This document shows positions 60,785 to 64,000 of a stretch of DNA of 64,000 bases, one piece after another. This DNA is from Streptomyces tsukubensis (GTDB lineage: Bacteria; Actinomycetota; Actinomycetes; Streptomycetales; Streptomycetaceae): NCBI RefSeq assembly GCF_009296025.1, contig NZ_CP045178.1, forward strand, positions 5,456,001 through 5,520,000, written 5' to 3'. Position numbers and translations under genes: made by a program. Position 1 is the first letter of the stretch; each line of letters opens with the position of its first letter. The notes below the pieces were generated by a model. It searched no databases. It was given only the letters and a program-made list of their open reading frames with translations, and was not told the origin of the DNA.

Positions 60785-60799
60785 TCTGCCCGCGGCAGA
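60785..60799. promoter_or_regulatory. Palindrome upstream of clpP3, PopR-site candidate
   Basis: TCTGCC-CGC-GGCAGA is a perfect inverted repeat (6-bp arms, 3-nt spacer), 94 nt before the clpP3 start, where an activator site would be expected. I have not matched it to a published PopR box. Confidence 0.4.
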
Positions 60800-60924
60800 T
60801 TCGCCGACAGCAGAGCGCGCCGCCGACCCGCACACAGGTCTGTTCCCGGCCGTTCCCGGCCGTCGCCATCCGTTCCCTGCCGGTCCCGCCCGTTTCCTCC
60901 CGGTCCCGGCCGTTCCTGGGGAGG

Positions 60925-60977
60925 CCCCGTCCTGTCGTGCCCCGTCCTGTCGTGCCTCGTCCTGTCGTGCCTCGTCA
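60925..60977 (-). repeat. 15-bp tandem repeat adjoining the DUF3224 stop codon
   Basis: CCCCGTCCTGTCGTG, CCCCGTCCTGTCGTG and CCTCGTCCTGTCGTG (60925, 60940, 60955), then a partial unit (CCTCGTC) that contains the TGA stop (tca at 60975). Confidence 0.9.
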
Positions 60978-61382
60978 GGGAAGTCTGTAGGCGAAGGTGT
61001 ACGGGATCGACCGTTCCCCGCGAGGCGCGGTGAAGGTGCCCTTGCCCCGGAGTCCGGTGAGCGCTCCTGTGCCGCTGCCCGGCACGACCTCGAAGGCGCA
61101 CCGCACGGTGCCCTCCTCGTCGAAGGAGCCACGTTCCTCGACGACGAACGTGCCCGCGCGGCCGTCCAAGGTACCCGTCAGCGACTCCATGCCGGTGAAC
61201 GTTCCTGTCGTCTCCGTCACGTAGACGATGACGTACTCACAGCTGGTCTTCGCGGCCTCGACGCCGCCGGAGAACGAGTTGGAGACGGACGCGTGAGCCA
61301 GTCGCGGATAGGTGTCGTGCGCTCCGCGCGCTTCCTCCTCCCAGTCGGCGTAGGCGAAGTGGCCGTCGGTCTGCTTGGGCAT
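60975..61382 (-). CDS. DUF3224 domain protein
   Basis: 135 residues of the DUF3224 beta-barrel (AOC-like/allene-oxide-cyclase-barrel-like) family. THE domain runs from DGHFAYADWEEEARGAHDTY to the end: LAHASVSNSFSGGVEAAKTS, VTETTGTFTGMESLTGTLDG, RAGTFVVEERGSFDEEGTVR and GTGALTGLRGKGTFTAPRGE. Cytosolic, function unknown; in actinomycetes it often sits beside a YafY/WYL regulator, as here. A 17-bp-armed inverted repeat lies in the shared divergent gap. ATG at 61382. Confidence 0.88.
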   Translation of the reverse strand: MPKQTDGHFAYADWEEEARGAHDTYPRLAHASVSNSFSGGVEAAKTSCEYVIVYVTETTGTFTGMESLTGTLDGRAGTFVVEERGSFDEEGTVRCAFEVVPGSGTGALTGLRGKGTFTAPRGERSIPYTFAYRLP

Positions 61383-61437
61383 GCGGGTCCTCCCCGTTCG
61401 TGCCGCACGGCTTCCGCGCGCGGTGCACGAACAGCCT

Positions 61438-61476
61438 CGACGCCGTACCTGACACCTTCTGTCAGGTACGGCGTCG
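61438..61476. promoter_or_regulatory. 39-bp perfect inverted repeat between DUF3224 and WYL regulator
   Basis: CGACGCCGTACCTGACA (61438-61454) and TGTCAGGTACGGCGTCG (61460-61476) are perfect inverted copies around CCTTC. It lies 19 nt before the regulator start and 56 nt before DUF3224, ideal for autoregulation and co-control. Confidence 0.85.
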
Positions 61477-61494
61477 CGGCGCCACAATGACCGG

Positions 61495-62853
61495 ATGCGC
61501 GCAGACCGGCTCCTCTCCCTGCTGCTCCTCCTCCAGAACCGCGGCCGGATGACCGCTCCCGAACTCGCCGCGGAACTTGAGGTGTCGGTCCGTACGGTCT
61601 ACCGGGACATCGAGGCACTCGGAGCCTCCGGCGTCCCTGTCGCCGCCGACCGGGGGCCCGCGGGTGGCTACCGACTGATGGGCGGTTACCGCACACGTCT
61701 GACCGGCCTCACCGACGCCGAGGCGGGCGCGCTGTTCTTCGCCGGGGCGCCAGGCCCGGCGAGGGACCTCGGCTTCGGGGCCGTACTGCCGTCCGCCCAG
61801 CTCAAGCTCCGCGCCGCCCTCCCCGCCCAACTGGCGGAGCACACACGGCACATCCAGGAGAGGTTCCACCTCGACGCGCCTGGCTGGTTCAGGGAAGCGG
61901 ACCCGGTGGGCCATCTCGCCGCCGTCGCACGGGCGGTGTGGGAGCAACGAGAGGTACGCGCCCACTACCGGCGCTGGCACGGCGAGGTGCACAGACGACT
62001 GCGCCCGCTGGGCATCGTCCTGAAGGGCGGGGTCTGGTACGTGGTGGCCCTCGCGGCCGGATCCGGGTCGCGGGACGAGGATGGGGCGGACCGGAACGGG
62101 ATAAACAGGAACGGGACAAACAGGAACGGGACAAGCGGAAACTCCGCGGGCCCGGACGAGGAAGGCCGGAACAAAGAAGGCCCGGACGAGGAAGGCCGGA
62201 ACAAAGAAGGCCCGGACGGGGAAGGCCAGGACGGGAAAGCCCCGCGCGGCGAACGCCCGGAGGGTGGCGCACGCCCGGACGGCGGCGCACGCACGGACCG
62301 CGACACTCGCCCGGACGGCGAACGCCTCTCTTGGCCGAGCGGAGACAGCGAACGCCAGGACGGACCGGGGGAAGGACCCGCGGGCGCACTCGGCGAGCGC
62401 GTGCGGGCCCCGGCAGCCGCGCCGCGGCCCATGACGGCAGCTCCCCGGACGTACCGGATCTCGCGCTTCCTGGACATCGAAGTGAGCGACGAGGTGTTCG
62501 AGCGGCCGGACGGCTTCGATCTGGCCGCCTCGTGGGCGGAGTCCTCCCGGCGTCTGGAGGCCGCGCGTCACCAAGGGACGGCGCTGCTGCGGATCTCGCC
62601 ACGCGGCGCACGGCTGCTGCCCGTCCGGTTCGGCGCCTCGGGCACGCGTGCGCTGGAGAACGCGGGGCCGCCGGACACCGAGGGGTGGACACGGGTCGAA
62701 GTACCGGTCGAGTCGCGCCCCGTCGCGGTCAGCGATCTGCTCTGGTTCGGCACGGACGCGGAGGTGGTCGGTCCCCCGGAACTGCGGGAGGCGCTCACCG
62801 AGGCGGTGGCCGTACTGGCCCGGCGCTACGCGATGGAGGCGCCTTCCGCCTGA
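61495..62853 (+). CDS. YafY/WYL-family regulator with a long low-complexity insertion
   Basis: 452 residues. The N-terminal HTH_11 is MRADRLLSLLLLLQNRGRMT, APELAAELEVSVRTVYRDIE, ALGASGVPVAADRGPAGGYR. The WYL domain has VWEQREVRAHYRRWHGEVHR, RRLRPLGIVLKGGVWYVVAL (strand with WY), then is interrupted by about 130 residues of Gly/Asp/Glu/Arg/Asn repeats (residues about 188-316) before resuming at TYRISRFLDIEVSDEVFERP. The C-terminal WCX part follows. The family is usually about 320 residues, so the insertion accounts for the excess. Likely represses the divergent DUF3224 gene. Confidence 0.88.
   Translation: MRADRLLSLLLLLQNRGRMTAPELAAELEVSVRTVYRDIEALGASGVPVAADRGPAGGYRLMGGYRTRLTGLTDAEAGALFFAGAPGPARDLGFGAVLPSAQLKLRAALPAQLAEHTRHIQERFHLDAPGWFREADPVGHLAAVARAVWEQREVRAHYRRWHGEVHRRLRPLGIVLKGGVWYVVALAAGSGSRDEDGADRNGINRNGTNRNGTSGNSAGPDEEGRNKEGPDEEGRNKEGPDGEGQDGKAPRGERPEGGARPDGGARTDRDTRPDGERLSWPSGDSERQDGPGEGPAGALGERVRAPAAAPRPMTAAPRTYRISRFLDIEVSDEVFERPDGFDLAASWAESSRRLEAARHQGTALLRISPRGARLLPVRFGASGTRALENAGPPDTEGWTRVEVPVESRPVAVSDLLWFGTDAEVVGPPELREALTEAVAVLARRYAMEAPSA
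62099..62225 (+). repeat. In-frame repeats inside the WYL domain
   Basis: Three copies of a 15-bp unit like AACAGGAACGGGACA at 62099-62140, then two and a half copies of a 30-bp unit containing GAGGAAGGCCGGAACAAAG at about 62157-62225. Both are multiples of three. Confidence 0.88.
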
Positions 62854-62882
62854 GCGGAGCGGCGGCTCGCCCGCAGCCGCCT

Positions 62883-62938
62883 CCTCACTGGGCCGACGTC
62901 ACCGGGCCCGCGTCACTGAGCCAGCGTCGCCGGGCTCC
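62883..62938 (-). repeat. 14-bp tandem repeat spanning the stop codon of the terminal gene
   Basis: Four 14-bp units (62883, 62897, 62911, 62925) of the form CGTCACYGRGCCNG. The TGA stop (tca at 62913) is in the third. Confidence 0.88.
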
Positions 62939-63995
62939 CTCCGTTCGCCTCGTACCCCGCGACCGCCAGCGCCCGGTAGACCGCGTAGTCCGCCGCGGGG
63001 TCCTCAGTCAGGGTCCATGGGAGGGCGCCGACATAGCCGTCGACGTGGACGAGTTGGCGCATGGCCTCGCCCCAGCGCTCCGAGCGGACCAGGAACATGA
63101 TCAGGAGGTGGCGGACGTGGGCGAGCATCGGGTCGTCGTGGCGGGCCGCGTGGACCGCGAACATCGCGCCCTCGACGGCCTTCGTGACGACCTCGCTCTG
63201 GTAGAAGCCGCGCACCAGCGTCACATCGGGCAGATGCTCGTGGACCGCGAACAGCGGCAGCGCGGCGAGCAGGGAGCCCCTGGGAGCGCGGGCCGCGGCG
63301 GCCTCCGCGAAGGCGTACGCGAGCTCACGCGAGCCGTGCCACTTCTCGCACCAGTACTGGAGGCCGGCCAGATGCGCCCCCATGTGCGCGGGGGCGCGAT
63401 CCAGGATCTTCAGCCACACCTGCTCGAACTCCTCGCGCTCCACCGCGAGCCCCCTGGCGACCGTCAACTCCGTGATGTACGGGACGGGGTCGCCGGGTGA
63501 CAGCAGCGCCGCGTTGCCGCAGGCCGCGCGGGCCTCCTCCAGGATGATCCGGAACTCGTCCGTCCCCGAAGTGCTCGTGCGCCACGCCTGTTGCACCAGG
63601 AACTCGGCGTGCACGGCCGCGCCCCCGGCGTCCTTCGGTTCATCGGCACGCCACTTCTGGAGCCAGCGACCGCCCTCGCCGGGGCGCCGCTGGAGTTCGA
63701 GCGAGGCGGCGCCGGCGAAGGCCTGGACACGCTGCCACCGCAGCTCACCGTGTTTGGCCGTCCCCGCGAGCAGTTGCGAGGCGGCCTTCCAGTCCTGCGT
63801 GTGCTGCACGACCTCCAGGACGTCGAGCAGGTCCTGGTCGGCGCCCGGCATCCGTACGTCGAGCTCCTCCTGGCGTACGAATCCGTAGTCCGCGGGATCC
63901 GCCGCGTCCGGCGAACCGGGCAGGACCTGACGGATGCCCGACCGTCCGCGCCGCAGCAGCGGCACCAGTACCGCGCCGATCATGATGACGCCCAT
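62913..63995 (-). CDS. Conserved hypothetical protein, helical repeat type
   Basis: 360 residues. An N-terminal hydrophobic stretch (MIGAVLVPLLRRG) may be a short anchor. The rest is Ala/Leu-rich helices with Trp and acidic residues in TPR-like spacing: LLDVLEVVQHTQDWKAASQL, GEGGRWLQKWRADEPKDAGG, LDRAPAHMGAHLAGLQYWCE and ELAYAFAEAAAARAPRGSLL. No enzyme motif. Related proteins occur widely in Streptomyces without function, as I recall. The start lies 5 nt from the window end, so an earlier start is possible. Confidence 0.72.
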   Translation of the reverse strand: MGVIMIGAVLVPLLRRGRSGIRQVLPGSPDAADPADYGFVRQEELDVRMPGADQDLLDVLEVVQHTQDWKAASQLLAGTAKHGELRWQRVQAFAGAASLELQRRPGEGGRWLQKWRADEPKDAGGAAVHAEFLVQQAWRTSTSGTDEFRIILEEARAACGNAALLSPGDPVPYITELTVARGLAVEREEFEQVWLKILDRAPAHMGAHLAGLQYWCEKWHGSRELAYAFAEAAAARAPRGSLLAALPLFAVHEHLPDVTLVRGFYQSEVVTKAVEGAMFAVHAARHDDPMLAHVRHLLIMFLVRSERWGEAMRQLVHVDGYVGALPWTLTEDPAADYAVYRALAVAGYEANGGSPATLAQ

Positions 63996-64000
63996 CAGCC

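Overview
The window is a high-GC actinomycete chromosome segment, almost certainly Streptomyces. The evidence is the codon bias, the AfsQ1/AfsQ2/SigQ set, the PopR/ClpP3/ClpP4 set, the PccB/PccE/AccA2 carboxylase, and many genes with a -10-like hexamer only 6-7 nt before the start codon. From memory, gene order from 1 to about 50.4 kb follows the S. coelicolor core from the nucleoside ABC transporter and cdd through add, afsQ1, deoC, accA2, cya and hutH to an L,D-transpeptidase. The last 13 kb and a few islands (25.3-27.8, 33.9-34.5 and 44.4-44.7 kb) look strain-variable.

Layout. 1-4.3 kb: two permeases of a nucleoside ABC transporter, cytidine deaminase, thymidine phosphorylase. 4.4-12.3 kb: AEC carrier, STAS protein, SnoaL-type ECF sigma factor, two alpha/beta hydrolases, a divergent MFS/LysR pair. 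12.4-24.2 kb: adenosine deaminase, PspC and VanZ proteins, lipoprotein-afsQ2-afsQ1 divergent from sigQ, a uridine-kinase-like protein, a secreted protein, and the operon deoC-aldehyde dehydrogenase-truncated aldehyde dehydrogenase. 24.4-32.7 kb: PH-domain protein, DUF4232 lipoprotein, a MarR/dehydrogenase pair, phosphosugar mutase, purine nucleoside phosphorylase, GGCT-like protein, LpdA-like quinone dehydrogenase. 32.8-41.8 kb: DeoR and TetR regulators, accA2, a membrane protein, maf, a 45-aa membrane protein, a MITE-like insertion, pccE, pccB, birA. 41.9-50.4 kb: adenylate cyclase, enoyl-CoA hydratase, an SDR fragment, a diguanylate cyclase, hutH, a small LAxTG surface protein, L,D-transpeptidase. 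50.4-64 kb: decayed MFS and APH genes, an XRE regulator, a zinc alcohol dehydrogenase with a 30-bp tandem array, DUF1330, SDR, TetR plus quinone-oxidoreductase-like enzyme, popR/clpP, DUF3224 with a divergent WYL regulator, and a conserved hypothetical.

How the genes work together. The clearest network is nucleoside salvage and catabolism: uptake, deamination (cdd, add), phosphorolysis (deoA, purine nucleoside phosphorylase), pentose-1-phosphate isomerisation (mutase) and cleavage to glyceraldehyde-3-P plus acetaldehyde (deoC), with linked aldehyde dehydrogenases. The same perfect 12-bp palindrome, CTACGCGCGTAG, lies in the core promoter of add, deoC and the purine nucleoside phosphorylase gene, so one unidentified repressor probably coordinates them. 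AccA2, PccB, PccE and BirA form an acyl-CoA carboxylase with its biotin ligase. Cya and the GGDEF protein place cAMP and c-di-GMP synthesis within 3 kb.

The most unusual structural theme is that at least eleven genes end inside a short tandem repeat (13-23 bp unit) that contains the stop codon. Repeat expansion also occurs inside coding sequence (cytidine deaminase N-terminus, WYL regulator). I saw no rRNA, tRNA, CRISPR array or complete insertion sequence.
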